Source of the DNA: Lederbergia panacisoli
GTDB lineage: Bacteria > Bacillota > Bacilli > Bacillales > Bacillaceae_C
Assembly: GCF_024626525.1 (NCBI RefSeq)
Contig: NZ_JANJGU010000008.1
Coordinates: forward strand, 1 to 64,000
Length of the DNA stretch: 64,000 nt
Reading direction: 5' to 3'
The notes beneath the pieces were generated by a model, which was not told the DNA's origin, searched no databases, and worked only from the letters and a program-made list of their open reading frames with translations. Shown piece by piece: positions 36,027 to 44,643 of the stretch. The position numbers were made by a program, and so were the translations under genes. The first letter of the stretch is position 1. The number at the start of each line of letters is the position of its first letter.

Positions 36027-37556
36027 ATGATTTTTCAATTTAAGGTCCAGATGCTGCAAATGGAGAAACCGATTTGGCGAAGATTGCTTGTTGATCGTGA
36101 CAGCACGTTCTATCAATTGCATGAAATTCTTCAAGTTGCTTTTGACTGGGGTGGCTATCATCTACATAATTTCATGATCACACGCAAAGATGGTAAGAAA
36201 GTAGAAAATGAAATTGGGAATCCTGAAGAGGAATTTGATTTTTCGTGGAGGGTGGTACTTGATGAACATCACGAAAAACTTTCTGATTGGTTTATTATGG
36301 AAAAGGATAGGGCGGTCTATACATATGATTTTGGCGATGATTGGAGACATGAAATTGTTCTTGAAAAAATATTGTCTCCTTCAAAGGATGTGACATATCC
36401 GTATTGTTTAAAAGCCGTACGTCCCGCGCCTGCAGAAGATAGTAGATCATTGTACATAACAGGTGAGGCGGAAATAGAAGAAGCAGACTCAAAAGTGTTA
36501 ACCGAAGAAGTAAACTTTATGTTTTGTGAAATTGTAAATTCGAAGCAAGACGAAACCATAAATTGGAACGAATTATTAGAAAAAGCAAAGGAATTCAATA
36601 AAGCAAAACCGTGGGAATGGTTTGATGATGATGAGGTCTTTGTCGTCATCGATCCAATGACAGGTGAAAACCTAATCTGCAGCATACTCGGGGCACTAGG
36701 TGAGGAGTATGGGATGGCTGTTTACATAGGGAATGAAGGGTTCCAATCTTTGCTCAAAACCACAGAAGGACATTTTAATTATTTCGATATTCTTGTAACT
36801 CAGCGAAATTTATTAGTGTCCTTTTCGAATCGGGATGAACTAGAAAGAGAAGATTATCAAATCATTAAGGATGCAGGCCTGACGTTTAGAGGGAAAAAGC
36901 AATGGCCTATGTTTCGCAGCTTTATGCCGGGAATGTACCCCTGGTTAATAAACGAAAAGGAAGCACGTTTATTAATGGTGGCGATGGAGCAAGCACTTCT
37001 CTTATTAAGGGAAGTAGAGGAGGAGAATCTCTTTATTCCATTTTTTCAGGAAGGAAAACATATCATTGCCAGAATCCCTGAACAATCAGAATGGAAGACG
37101 GAGTTGCTCCTTCTTGAGGACCTTGACATTGGGACAGCCCCCGCTGAAGATCTACCACTTTTAGTTTCAGAATTAGATGTATTACGTGTATCTAAGTATA
37201 AAAGGTTTAACAATCCGATCGAAATAGATTTTTCTAGGATTGATATGCCGATTCAAGAAGAAAGTGGGGGACGTCCTTATTTCCCAATGATGGCAGTAGC
37301 TATTGATCAGCAAAGTGGATTAATCATTTTTCAGGAGCTGGTGCAGGGGAAAAATCCCGAGGCAGACGCTCAATCAATTTTGCTTAAAATGTTCCATCAG
37401 ATTGAAAAAATTCCGAGAGAGATATGGATGACGAAAGAAACCCGAGTGTTGCTTAATTCTTTATTGATACGCTTGCAAAGTAATGTCATTGAGGTAGAGA
37501 TATTGCCTCAAATAGAGGAGTTCAAACAATTTATAGGTGAAATGCCGAAATTTTAA
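36027..37556 (+). CDS. pRiA4b ORF-3-like (IS1096 TnpR-like) domain protein
   Basis: 509-residue soluble protein. The N-terminal 170 residues match the plasmid pRiA4b ORF-3-like fold: FQFKVQMLQMEKPIWRRLLV, FDWGGYHLHNF, YTYDFGDDWRHEI and the YPYCLKAVRPAPAEDS region. The C-terminal part holds a further domain with a hydrophobic beta pattern (YFPMMAVAIDQQSGLIIFQE) seen in standalone proteins of unknown function. Despite the family name, no transposon surrounds it. The function is unknown. Confidence 0.72.
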   Translation: MIFQFKVQMLQMEKPIWRRLLVDRDSTFYQLHEILQVAFDWGGYHLHNFMITRKDGKKVENEIGNPEEEFDFSWRVVLDEHHEKLSDWFIMEKDRAVYTYDFGDDWRHEIVLEKILSPSKDVTYPYCLKAVRPAPAEDSRSLYITGEAEIEEADSKVLTEEVNFMFCEIVNSKQDETINWNELLEKAKEFNKAKPWEWFDDDEVFVVIDPMTGENLICSILGALGEEYGMAVYIGNEGFQSLLKTTEGHFNYFDILVTQRNLLVSFSNRDELEREDYQIIKDAGLTFRGKKQWPMFRSFMPGMYPWLINEKEARLLMVAMEQALLLLREVEEENLFIPFFQEGKHIIARIPEQSEWKTELLLLEDLDIGTAPAEDLPLLVSELDVLRVSKYKRFNNPIEIDFSRIDMPIQEESGGRPYFPMMAVAIDQQSGLIIFQELVQGKNPEADAQSILLKMFHQIEKIPREIWMTKETRVLLNSLLIRLQSNVIEVEILPQIEEFKQFIGEMPKF

Positions 37557-37640
37557 AAGCTGTCACTAATTGAACTGCCCCCCCCAATTGTTAGAAGGTG
37601 TCTTACAATTTAGGGTGCAGTTCACAATTCGATAGCTTTC
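37557..37640. repeat. Orphan end of the RAYT element family
   Basis: AGCTGTCACTAATTGAACTG followed by a run of C closely follows the right end of the RAYT element at 8230-8260 (AGCTGTCCCTAATGAACCTG and a C run). An inverted GAACTGC-type box follows at about 37615-37625. No transposase gene is present, so this would be a REP- or MITE-like relic. Confidence 0.5.
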
Positions 37641-37644
37641 TTCT

Positions 37645-38106
37645 TCAATCCAGCAATAAATATATATCCATTTCCCCGATTTCATCCATGACGATCGTTA
37701 ACTGAATCGCCTTTTCATAACCGGATAATGTTGTATTCCCTTCCATAATGGTGGGAGAGGTGATATCTGTTTTGATTCCATTTTCAACAATAATGGTTGA
37801 TAGGCAGCCTGCAATCATATTGCCGAGCTCTCCGCTAAAGGATGCGAGCATATCCCCATCTAACGACATTCCAAACATGACTTCACTAATTGAACTAAAT
37901 ACTTCTGGGTTGGATGATAATATTAACTTTCCTTTTATATCCCCAGTAATCCCAATCAAAACTCCATATTGAAGGTGTAATGATTTTCCAAGAAGTTGTG
38001 GTTTCTTAATATCATGCTTTATCGGAACGACATTCTTAAATGATGTGAACGTGCCATTTAACAAGTCCCTTACAGTGCTATTTCTTTGTTCGATGGATAT
38101 TGACAA
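37645..38106 (-). CDS. CheX/CheC-like chemotaxis phosphatase-family protein
   Basis: 154-residue protein of the CheC-CheX-FliY fold. The motif GELGNMIAGCLSTII (near residue 100) carries the Glu and Asn expected of a CheX-type active helix. The start TTG at 38106 has AGGAGAG 8 nt upstream; the longer frame from 38157 runs through the terminator hairpin. A c-di-GMP-I riboswitch and an intrinsic terminator precede it, so expression should follow the c-di-GMP level. It probably dephosphorylates CheY-P or a related receiver; inferred. Confidence 0.78.
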   Translation of the reverse strand: MSISIEQRNSTVRDLLNGTFTSFKNVVPIKHDIKKPQLLGKSLHLQYGVLIGITGDIKGKLILSSNPEVFSSISEVMFGMSLDGDMLASFSGELGNMIAGCLSTIIVENGIKTDITSPTIMEGNTTLSGYEKAIQLTIVMDEIGEMDIYLLLD

Positions 38107-38120
38107 TTTTCGCACTCTCC

Positions 38121-38155
38121 TTTTAAAAAAATAAGCTATTCTCAAAAGAATAGCC
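38121..38155 (-). terminator. Riboswitch-controlled terminator
   Basis: On the minus strand GCTATTC-TTTT-GAATAGC-like hairpin (38134-38154) is followed by TTATTTTTTT. It lies between the riboswitch aptamer and the CheX-like gene. Confidence 0.85.
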
Positions 38156-38190
38156 AAAAAGAATTCTTATATTTATGTAAATATAAAAAA

Positions 38191-38290
38191 TCAGCATTTG
38201 GTAACCAGGCGATCATAGTAATAGGATTAATGCCCTATATTACCGTAGACCCTTAGCTTTGCGTCCTATCTTTTCAAATAGTTTGCCTTT
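38191..38290 (-). ncRNA. c-di-GMP-I (GEMM) riboswitch
   Basis: On the minus strand the sequence reads GGCAAAC, then GAAAAGATAGGACGCAAAGC, GGGTCTACGG, TAGGGC...GCCTGGTTACCAAATGC. These are the conserved GEMM-I elements: the GACGCAAAGC tetraloop-receptor region, the CUACGG segment and the GGUUACC closing strand. It sits 80 nt before the CheX-like gene with a terminator between, the usual layout for a transcriptional switch. Whether c-di-GMP turns the gene on or off cannot be read with certainty. Confidence 0.88.
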
Positions 38291-38470
38291 TTCAATTTGA
38301 TTCATATGAGACTTTGTATTCAGTACTTTAGTATATACCAATTTTCAACAATATTCTACATTATTTGCAAAAAATAACAGGGGAAGAATTAAATGTAACC
38401 TTGTTATCCCTACATAATTCTGAATATAATGCGAAACATAAATCAAACACCATATGTGGGAGATGATGCA

Positions 38471-39220
38471 ATGAAAAAATACGTCATGATGCTCGTAGCT
38501 GTGGCCTTATTGTTTACCCTTCCTAATATATCTCCTGTTTCTGCAGCTAAAAATCCGAAAACGATTTTAGAATATTACCATGATGTCACGGGCGACGGAA
38601 CTCCCGAGAAAGTTACTGTTTATGGGATTTCCTTCAAAGATAATAAAGATTATTATCAAGAAGTATTGGCAGAAATTGATGTAAAAGGGAACCGTAAAAT
38701 TACAATCAATTATGAAGGTGGATTTGAACCGAAGCTGGAATTTGCTGATTTGAATCACGATGGTGTTGATGACATTCTTTATTCAAGTGCGACAGGAGGA
38801 AGTGGAGGACTTTATAATTATGCTTTACATACGGTGAAAGATGGAAAACTTTTTGAGTTGCCTCTTCCAGAACCACTGGAAATCGAAAGCTCTTTTCAAA
38901 ATAACTTCCGGGCGGTAATGACTATACCAGGTATAAAGAATCCAATCCATTTAGATCTTACGAGTCGAAAAGCCGATTATATTAGGCTTGGTCTTTATCA
39001 GAAAAATGGTACATTAAATGAACCGGCAGAGTTGATGATTGATCCGATTGCGATCTTTAAAATAGTGAAAATAAATGGGAAGGATGGATACGGCTTAAAA
39101 AGCTATCGTCAAGTGAGTGGGGCCTATCATGCGGATGGAATTGGGACCGTGGAAGTCCTTTCCTATTATGAAAATGGCCGATGGAATACGATCGATGTAC
39201 AATGGAAAGCTTCAAGATAA
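38471..39220 (+). CDS. Secreted protein with FG-GAP/calcium-loop motif
   Basis: 249-residue secreted protein. The signal peptide (MKKYVMMLVAVALLFTLPNI, cleavage near VSAA) starts at 38471 behind GGGAGATG; the longer frame has no site. The mature part is beta-rich, with DVTGDGTPEKV and DLNHDGVDDIL loops resembling FG-GAP or EF-hand-like calcium sites. It has no recognised enzymatic motif. The function is unknown; a wall-associated or spore-associated role is possible. Confidence 0.65.
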   Translation: MKKYVMMLVAVALLFTLPNISPVSAAKNPKTILEYYHDVTGDGTPEKVTVYGISFKDNKDYYQEVLAEIDVKGNRKITINYEGGFEPKLEFADLNHDGVDDILYSSATGGSGGLYNYALHTVKDGKLFELPLPEPLEIESSFQNNFRAVMTIPGIKNPIHLDLTSRKADYIRLGLYQKNGTLNEPAELMIDPIAIFKIVKINGKDGYGLKSYRQVSGAYHADGIGTVEVLSYYENGRWNTIDVQWKASR

Positions 39221-39253
39221 CCCGGTGAGAGGTGAACCTCACCGGGTCTTTCT
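39220..39253 (+). terminator. Terminator of the secreted-protein gene
   Basis: Perfect ACCCGGTGAG / CTCACCGGGT stem with TCTTTCT behind it. Confidence 0.8.
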
Positions 39254-39299
39254 GTAGCTTCAAAGTAAACATTCGTGAACAAGCAGCTGCCACTATTTC

Positions 39300-40232
39300 T
39301 TATCTACTTCTAAGATCAAGCCACTTAATTTCGTCTTCTGTCAATTTAATATCAGCAGCTTGTCTGCATGACACCATTTCTTGCTTGTTTTGCGGTCCAA
39401 TAATAGCAGCAGTTGGGAAGCTTTGATTCAATACATACGCTAAGCTGATTTGGATTGTTTCAACGCCTTTTTCTTTCGCAAGCTGTTCTGCACGGCGGTA
39501 ACGCTCCCAGTTATCGTCGTTATAAAACACGCGAACTAAATCTTCATTGGAGCGATCTTCTGGAGTAAATCTGCCTGTGAAGAATCCGCGAGCTTGAGAT
39601 GACCATGAAAATAGCGGCATATTGCTGCCTTCATGCCAAGCAAGCATTGGATCATCAACTGAAAGGCAGCCTGCCCAATATGGTTCTTGAGCTTTTGCAA
39701 GACTTAAGTTTGGACTGCTGAATGAAAAGCCGACAAGCCCATGCTTTTCTGCATAATCATTTGCTTCCTGAAGTCTTTCGAAAGACCAGTTAGAACCACC
39801 AAAAGCACCAATGCGTCCAGCTTCTATGTGGGCATTTAACGTTTCCAAAATTTCGCCGACAGGAACCTCAGGATTATCACGGTGAAGAGCATATAATTCA
39901 ACATAGTCAGTCCGAAGTCTTTCCAAGCTGATTTTTAGTTCTTCATCAATCGCTTGTTTGCTGACGCGTGGACCTTCATGATTTGGATGAGCACCTTTTG
40001 TTAAAATGATGACATCGTCGCGGCGCTTGTTTTCTTCCATCCAAATGCCGATCGCTTCTTCACTTTTTCCACCGTAATAAATGTAGGCTGTGTCAATTGT
40101 ATTGCCGCCAATTTCCAAATAATTGTTTAATACATCTGTCACAAGGTCCATTTTTTCTGGTGTGAAATAATCGGATCCCATTACTAGACTTGATATGTCC
40201 TTATCTACACCTTTAACTCGAATGCTCTTCAT
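39300..40232 (-). CDS. Aldo/keto reductase
   Basis: 310-residue NADPH-dependent reductase of the AKR superfamily. The catalytic tetrad is visible: Asp and Tyr in GGNTIDTAYIYYGG (residues 38-51), Lys in ILTKGAHP (near 77) and His in ALHRDNP (near 115). It overlaps the upstream Gfo/Idh gene by 4 nt (ATGA), so the two form an operon, perhaps for sugar or polyol metabolism. The substrate is unknown. Confidence 0.85.
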   Translation of the reverse strand: MKSIRVKGVDKDISSLVMGSDYFTPEKMDLVTDVLNNYLEIGGNTIDTAYIYYGGKSEEAIGIWMEENKRRDDVIILTKGAHPNHEGPRVSKQAIDEELKISLERLRTDYVELYALHRDNPEVPVGEILETLNAHIEAGRIGAFGGSNWSFERLQEANDYAEKHGLVGFSFSSPNLSLAKAQEPYWAGCLSVDDPMLAWHEGSNMPLFSWSSQARGFFTGRFTPEDRSNEDLVRVFYNDDNWERYRRAEQLAKEKGVETIQISLAYVLNQSFPTAAIIGPQNKQEMVSCRQAADIKLTEDEIKWLDLRSR

Positions 40233-41239
40233 ATGTTCATCCCCTTTAAATTTAAAATGATTCTTTCCTTTTTTTCAGCTGATTCTAAAGCTGCTTTTAC
40301 TGCTCTCATGTTTTTTAGAATGTCCTCGAATGGGAATTTACTAGATTTCCCGTCGAGTACGCTTTCTGCAAAGCTATCAGCTTGGAGTTTATAGGAATTG
40401 ATGTTGTCGTCCGGAACGGTTTCTGTTTGACCGCCCTTAATAATTTCGTATGACTGGTCACCTAAGAATGCAGCTTTTAAAACAATTCTTCCGTCGGAAC
40501 CGAGAATTTCAAGCTCATTGCGGAATTCAGCCCACATGGCACAGTCGAATGTTAAAGCGACTCCATTTGAAAATTCCATTAAACCTGAAGCCATCATATC
40601 GACATTGTCGTGCTCAGGAGAGAACAAAGCATGTGTCGTAACGGCTTGTGGTTCTTCATCTAAAATTAAGCGAGCGGCACTGATCGGGTAGCAGCCGACA
40701 TCATAGATGGCTCCGCCGCCCCATTCTTTCGTATAACGGATGTTATTGTAATCGCCGGCATTATTAAAGGTAAATACCCCATGGATTCCACGGACTTCAC
40801 CGATTTCTCCATTTTTAATCCGGTTTTTAATATCTTCATATCGTTTTTGGTGGCGATACATGAATGCTTCGGCGAGGATCACACCAGCTTTTTCACATGC
40901 TTCAACCATTTCCTTTGCTTCAGCCTCGTTGAGCGCAATTGGCTTTTCGCATAAAATATGTTTGCCTGCTTCCGCAGCTTTAATTGTCCATTCTTTATGT
41001 AAGTGATTTGGCAGCGGGATATAAACGGCATCAATTTCAGGATCGTTCAATAATTCCTCGTAGCTTCCGTAAGCTTTTGCAATCCCTAACTCATCTGCAA
41101 AGTTTCTGGCGTTTTCTAAAGATCTACTTGCTACCGCAACAACTTCGCTTCGTTCTGATTCTTGAATTCCAGGAATAACAGAACGTTTTCCAATACTTGC
41201 CGTACTCATAATTCCCCAGCGAACTTTCCTATCTGACAT
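40229..41239 (-). CDS. Gfo/Idh/MocA family oxidoreductase
   Basis: 336-residue NAD(P)-dependent sugar or inositol dehydrogenase family protein. The N-terminal Rossmann fold shows GIMSTASIG in place of the usual GxGxxG, with VAVASRSLENA and the catalytic-site EKPIALN motif (near 95). The second domain includes GGGAIYDVGCYP (near 178). It is co-transcribed with the aldo/keto reductase. RBS GGAGGG. The substrate is unknown. Confidence 0.87.
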   Translation of the reverse strand: MSDRKVRWGIMSTASIGKRSVIPGIQESERSEVVAVASRSLENARNFADELGIAKAYGSYEELLNDPEIDAVYIPLPNHLHKEWTIKAAEAGKHILCEKPIALNEAEAKEMVEACEKAGVILAEAFMYRHQKRYEDIKNRIKNGEIGEVRGIHGVFTFNNAGDYNNIRYTKEWGGGAIYDVGCYPISAARLILDEEPQAVTTHALFSPEHDNVDMMASGLMEFSNGVALTFDCAMWAEFRNELEILGSDGRIVLKAAFLGDQSYEIIKGGQTETVPDDNINSYKLQADSFAESVLDGKSSKFPFEDILKNMRAVKAALESAEKKERIILNLKGMNI

Positions 41240-41547
41240 CTAAACAATCCCCTCCTTTTTATAAAGTAGTATAGCATAAACTAGCCTTATCGCCATCTTA
41301 TTTGTCATCGTTTTCATCATTGATTTTAAAAAATCATTTCAGCATCCAATTATGTCAAATTATTGAAATGTTGGAAAGGTCTGTTGCATTTAGTGAGGAA
41401 CCGTAGTATATTATAAGTGAAAAGAGATAGTGAAAATATTCACAAACAAACAAAACATCATATCATCATAAGCACTAATAAATTTTTTTAAATAATAATG
41501 TGAAAAGTTTCACAAAATCTCTTTAACAAAAATATGGAGTGATTAAA
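41240..41547 (+). promoter_or_regulatory. doxX upstream region with two GTGAA dyads
   Basis: Two dyads stand out. GTGAAAATATTCAC lies at 41430-41443, and TGTGAAAAGTTTCACA at 41499-41514. They resemble Rex (TTGTGAA-N4-TTCACAA) and also Crp/Fnr-type (TGTGA-N6-TCACA) operators. Their spacing of 70 bp, 100 and 35 nt before the gene, fits redox- or oxygen-linked control. No other gene is seen in this gap. Confidence 0.5.
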
Positions 41548-42072
41548 ATGAAAAAATTATTCGATGAGCGAGTCATTGGCATCATCTGGGCAGTCTTAAG
41601 AATTTGGCTCGGAGTACAATGGTTGCAGGCAGGCTGGCACAAAGCATTCGGAGGGTTTGATGCAACTGGATTCTTACATGGTGCTATTGCAAAAGCCGGT
41701 GGAGAGGCGCCAATCGTTCAAGGCTGGTACGCAGCATTTTTAGAAAATGTCGCTCTTCCAAATGTAAAACTATTTAACGTCATGATAGCATGGGGCGAAT
41801 TATTAGTCGGTATTGGGTTGATCCTTGGTGCATTAACGATTCCAGCACTCATTGCAGCGGGAATAATGAATCTAAACTTCCTCTGGGCAGGAACAATTGC
41901 CACGAATCCAACATTGTTGCTAGCAGCATTTGTTCTGCTAATAGCTTGGAAAGGTGCAACATATTACGGAGCTGACCGCTTCTTAATCCCGGCAGTGAAA
42001 AAAGCAATTCAAAATCGCAATCAAAATAAATTAACGAAAACACCGAATGTTCATGCAGGGCAAAATGCATAA
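41548..42072 (+). CDS. DoxX family membrane protein
   Basis: 174-residue integral membrane protein with four predicted spans. The DoxX/TQO small-subunit pattern is visible in VLRIWLGVQWLQAGWHKAFG and WGELLVGIGLILGALT. Family members help assemble oxidases or respond to oxidative stress. ATG at 41548 has GGAG 8 nt upstream. Rex- or Fnr-like dyads precede it and a terminator follows. Confidence 0.85.
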   Translation: MKKLFDERVIGIIWAVLRIWLGVQWLQAGWHKAFGGFDATGFLHGAIAKAGGEAPIVQGWYAAFLENVALPNVKLFNVMIAWGELLVGIGLILGALTIPALIAAGIMNLNFLWAGTIATNPTLLLAAFVLLIAWKGATYYGADRFLIPAVKKAIQNRNQNKLTKTPNVHAGQNA

Positions 42073-42083
42073 AGTTTGAAGGG

Positions 42084-42118
42084 AGAATCGCTTTCCATAG
42101 AGGGCGATTCTTTATTTT
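42084..42118 (+). terminator. doxX terminator
   Basis: AGAATCGC / GCGATTCT stem followed by TTATTTT. Confidence 0.8.
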
Positions 42119-42141
42119 GCAAAAAAATAAATGAATTTGCT

Positions 42142-42167
42142 ATAAATCTACATTTTTCTGCCGATAA
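42142..42167 (+). promoter_or_regulatory. Possible sigma-D promoter of the EAL protein gene
   Basis: GCCGATAA at 42160-42167 with TAAA at 42143-42146 (13-nt spacer) or ATAA at 42142-42145 (14-nt spacer). The -10 is good and the spacing is short, so this is a candidate only. Confidence 0.5.
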
Positions 42168-42213
42168 AAAAGATACTAGGAATTTTTAATTGACAACACA
42201 AGGACGTGTTTAA

Positions 42214-44331
42214 ATGGAATTGCATCATGCTCCCTGTATCCTGCTTTTTAACAAACAAAATCAATCCTTTTCTCCGATTAATGATCGAAATAAAATCTTT
42301 GAGAATTATCATACGACTATAACATCCAAGTTATTAACTTTGGAGATAGACAGTGGGGCAGAGGTTGAACTAATGATTGGCGAAAAGTTATTTGAAGTTA
42401 CTTCAACACATCTTTCAAATAATGAATCCCTTTATGTTCTTTTGCCTTATATTGAAAAGGGTTTGTTTGAAGCAATTGAAATGGAAAAGACTTTAAGGGA
42501 TCAGCAACAACGACTTTTTGAATTAGCAAAAGCAAATAAAATTTCTAAGGCCGAGATTCAATCGATGCTGCGGGAAATATGTGAAACCATTTCAATTTTA
42601 CTAAATTGTGATCGAGTTGGCATATGGATTTTTAATGATGATAAGACGATTTTAACATGTCGCAATTTATATGATCGGCAATCCCATAAACATCTTTTAG
42701 GCGTTGAGTTGCATTCATCTGTTATGCCCCGTTATTTTCAAGAAATTGTTAAAAACAGATCTTTAGCTGTTACTGACACTGAAACTGATTTGCGTGTTCA
42801 AGAGCTGCAGGATGGCTATTTTCATCAAATGGGTGGAATTAAATCCCTTTTGGATGTTCCATTGATTTTGAGCAAAGGTATCGGTGGAGTATTATGTTGT
42901 GAGTCTTTTTCCGTGAAACCGTGGTCCGAATTAAATCAAACCATTGCGGGTATGCTCGCGGACATGGTTAGTTTCATATTCGAGCGGTTGAATTGGATTG
43001 AAGAGGAAGGAAAAATGCTGGAGCTTGCGTATACGGATCCGTTGACTGGGCTTTCCAATCACCATGCTTTTTTAGAACAAGTAAACGCGAAGATGAGAGA
43101 ACTTAAGCCTGGCGAAAAAAGGTTGATGGTTTATTTACAGCTCGATCAGTTTAATAGTATTCAAGATGTTCTTGGTTACAGCAGTGGGGATGAAGTGCTA
43201 TTGACGACTGCGAGGCGACTTCAAGATTCCATTCAATCAAAAGGACTTATATCACGTATCGGGTTTGGGCACTTTGCTTTATTTTTGCCGGCAAATTCAG
43301 AGGGTGAAATGAAATGTATAAGTATGGAGGAAATTGCCAAACGCCTTCATGCGCCGATGTTTATTCAAGGGCAGGATGTATATGTTACACATAGTTTTGG
43401 AGTAAGTATTTACCCTGATCATGGAAAAGACGCAAATAAATGCATTCAAATGGCCCAAGTTGCTCTAAACACGGCAAAGAAAAAGCATGCAAGATCTGTT
43501 CAAGCAAGATTCACTGAAGACATGATCAATATGCTAGAAGATGATCTTCTTGTTGAAATGAATTTACGTAAAGGTCTTGATTCAAATGAATTTGAGCTGT
43601 ATTACCAACCTAAGATAAATAGTTTTACTGGTGATATTATAGGGTTTGAAGCATTGATCCGCTGGAATCATCCAGAAAAAGGGCTCATTCCACCTCTTGA
43701 ATTTATCAGTTTGGCAGAATCTACAGGCCTTATAATGGCAATCGGGGAATGGGTAATCGTACAGGCCTTTATTCAGCTTGAAAAATGGAAGGATAATGGA
43801 GAACAGGATTACACACTTTCTATTAATATATCACCCCGACATTTCTTGCATTCAAGGTTAAATCGTTTTTTAAAGGAATGCCTTGATGAATATGAAGTAA
43901 ATCCTAGCCAACTCGTTATCGAAATAACTGAAAATGTAGCGATGGAAGATTTTGAAAAAGTGAAAAATAAGATGACTGAATTACAAAAACTTGGCTTTTC
44001 TGTGAGCATCGATGATTTTGGAACAGGCTTTTCAGCTTTTCAGTATTTGCAGCATTTCCCAATCCAAGAGATTAAGATTGATAGAAAGTTCATAAGGGAC
44101 ATTGCCAATAATGAAGTTAGCAAAGGAATTGCTAAAACGATTATCGACTTGGCGAGCTTGTTAAAATTAAATGTCGTCAGTGAGGGTGTTGAAACGATTG
44201 AACAGTGGAGAACTCTTAAAAAACTCGGCTGTCCGCAATTACAAGGCTTTTATTTTTCAAAGCCAATGCCGATTAATGAACTGCAAACATGGTTGACTAA
44301 TCACCAACAAGACGGACTAACTCTGCATTAA
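42214..44331 (+). CDS. GAF-GGDEF-EAL protein, probable c-di-GMP phosphodiesterase
   Basis: 705-residue cytoplasmic signalling protein. A GAF-like sensor covers about residues 110-265. The GGDEF domain (about 275-430) has its signature replaced by GFGHF, so diguanylate cyclase activity is unlikely. The EAL domain (about 450-700) keeps FEALIRWNHPEKG, the NISPRHF, ITENVA and DDFGTGFSAFQYL segments, the Lys in EIKIDRKFI and the Glu in SEGVET. It should hydrolyse c-di-GMP, perhaps under GAF and GTP-site control. A possible sigma-D promoter links it to motility. Confidence 0.87.
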   Translation: MELHHAPCILLFNKQNQSFSPINDRNKIFENYHTTITSKLLTLEIDSGAEVELMIGEKLFEVTSTHLSNNESLYVLLPYIEKGLFEAIEMEKTLRDQQQRLFELAKANKISKAEIQSMLREICETISILLNCDRVGIWIFNDDKTILTCRNLYDRQSHKHLLGVELHSSVMPRYFQEIVKNRSLAVTDTETDLRVQELQDGYFHQMGGIKSLLDVPLILSKGIGGVLCCESFSVKPWSELNQTIAGMLADMVSFIFERLNWIEEEGKMLELAYTDPLTGLSNHHAFLEQVNAKMRELKPGEKRLMVYLQLDQFNSIQDVLGYSSGDEVLLTTARRLQDSIQSKGLISRIGFGHFALFLPANSEGEMKCISMEEIAKRLHAPMFIQGQDVYVTHSFGVSIYPDHGKDANKCIQMAQVALNTAKKKHARSVQARFTEDMINMLEDDLLVEMNLRKGLDSNEFELYYQPKINSFTGDIIGFEALIRWNHPEKGLIPPLEFISLAESTGLIMAIGEWVIVQAFIQLEKWKDNGEQDYTLSINISPRHFLHSRLNRFLKECLDEYEVNPSQLVIEITENVAMEDFEKVKNKMTELQKLGFSVSIDDFGTGFSAFQYLQHFPIQEIKIDRKFIRDIANNEVSKGIAKTIIDLASLLKLNVVSEGVETIEQWRTLKKLGCPQLQGFYFSKPMPINELQTWLTNHQQDGLTLH

Positions 44332-44336
44332 TAATC

Positions 44337-44365
44337 AAGCCCCTCTTAAGCGTAGGGGCTTTTTG
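44337..44365 (+). terminator. Terminator of the EAL gene
   Basis: AAGCCCCT / AGGGGCTT stem followed by TTTTGTTT. Confidence 0.8.
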
Positions 44366-44382
44366 TTTAGGCGCATGCACTT

Positions 44383-44517
44383 TTATTCTTGAGAATTTCT
44401 ATTTGTTTTGGAACCCATATTTTTAAACTGATTCATTAATTTATTGCGGGATTTTTCGTTTCTGAGTAAATAGGCTGCACCGAGGGCTAATGTGGTAAAA
44501 AGGGTTTTGTTTTTCAT
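44383..44517 (-). CDS. Small conserved-type hypothetical protein (44 aa)
   Basis: Short gene below the usual size cut. The minus strand has AAAGGAG, then ATG 44517, encoding MKNKTLFTTLALGAAYLLRN followed by EKSRNKLMNQFKNM and ending at TAA 44383. One hydrophobic segment at the start is followed by a basic tail. Peptides of this pattern occur in many Bacillaceae; the function is unknown. Confidence 0.65.
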   Translation of the reverse strand: MKNKTLFTTLALGAAYLLRNEKSRNKLMNQFKNMGSKTNRNSQE

Positions 44518-44589
44518 AATCGCATATCTCCTTTATAAGTAGATTTCTCATATGTTCTTATACCCTATTTCTCACGGAATAAACGAATG

Positions 44590-44615
44590 CTCGACATTTC
44601 CCGGGAAATGTCGAG
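44590..44615. repeat. Perfect 26-bp palindrome
   Basis: CTCGACATTTCCC followed at once by its exact complement GGGAAATGTCGAG, with no loop. It lies downstream of both minus-strand genes at 44383 and 44644, but neither side has a T-tract. It may be a terminator-like cruciform or a protein-binding site. Confidence 0.8.
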
Positions 44616-44643
44616 TAAAGTGGAGATTGTTATTTCTTTTTTT

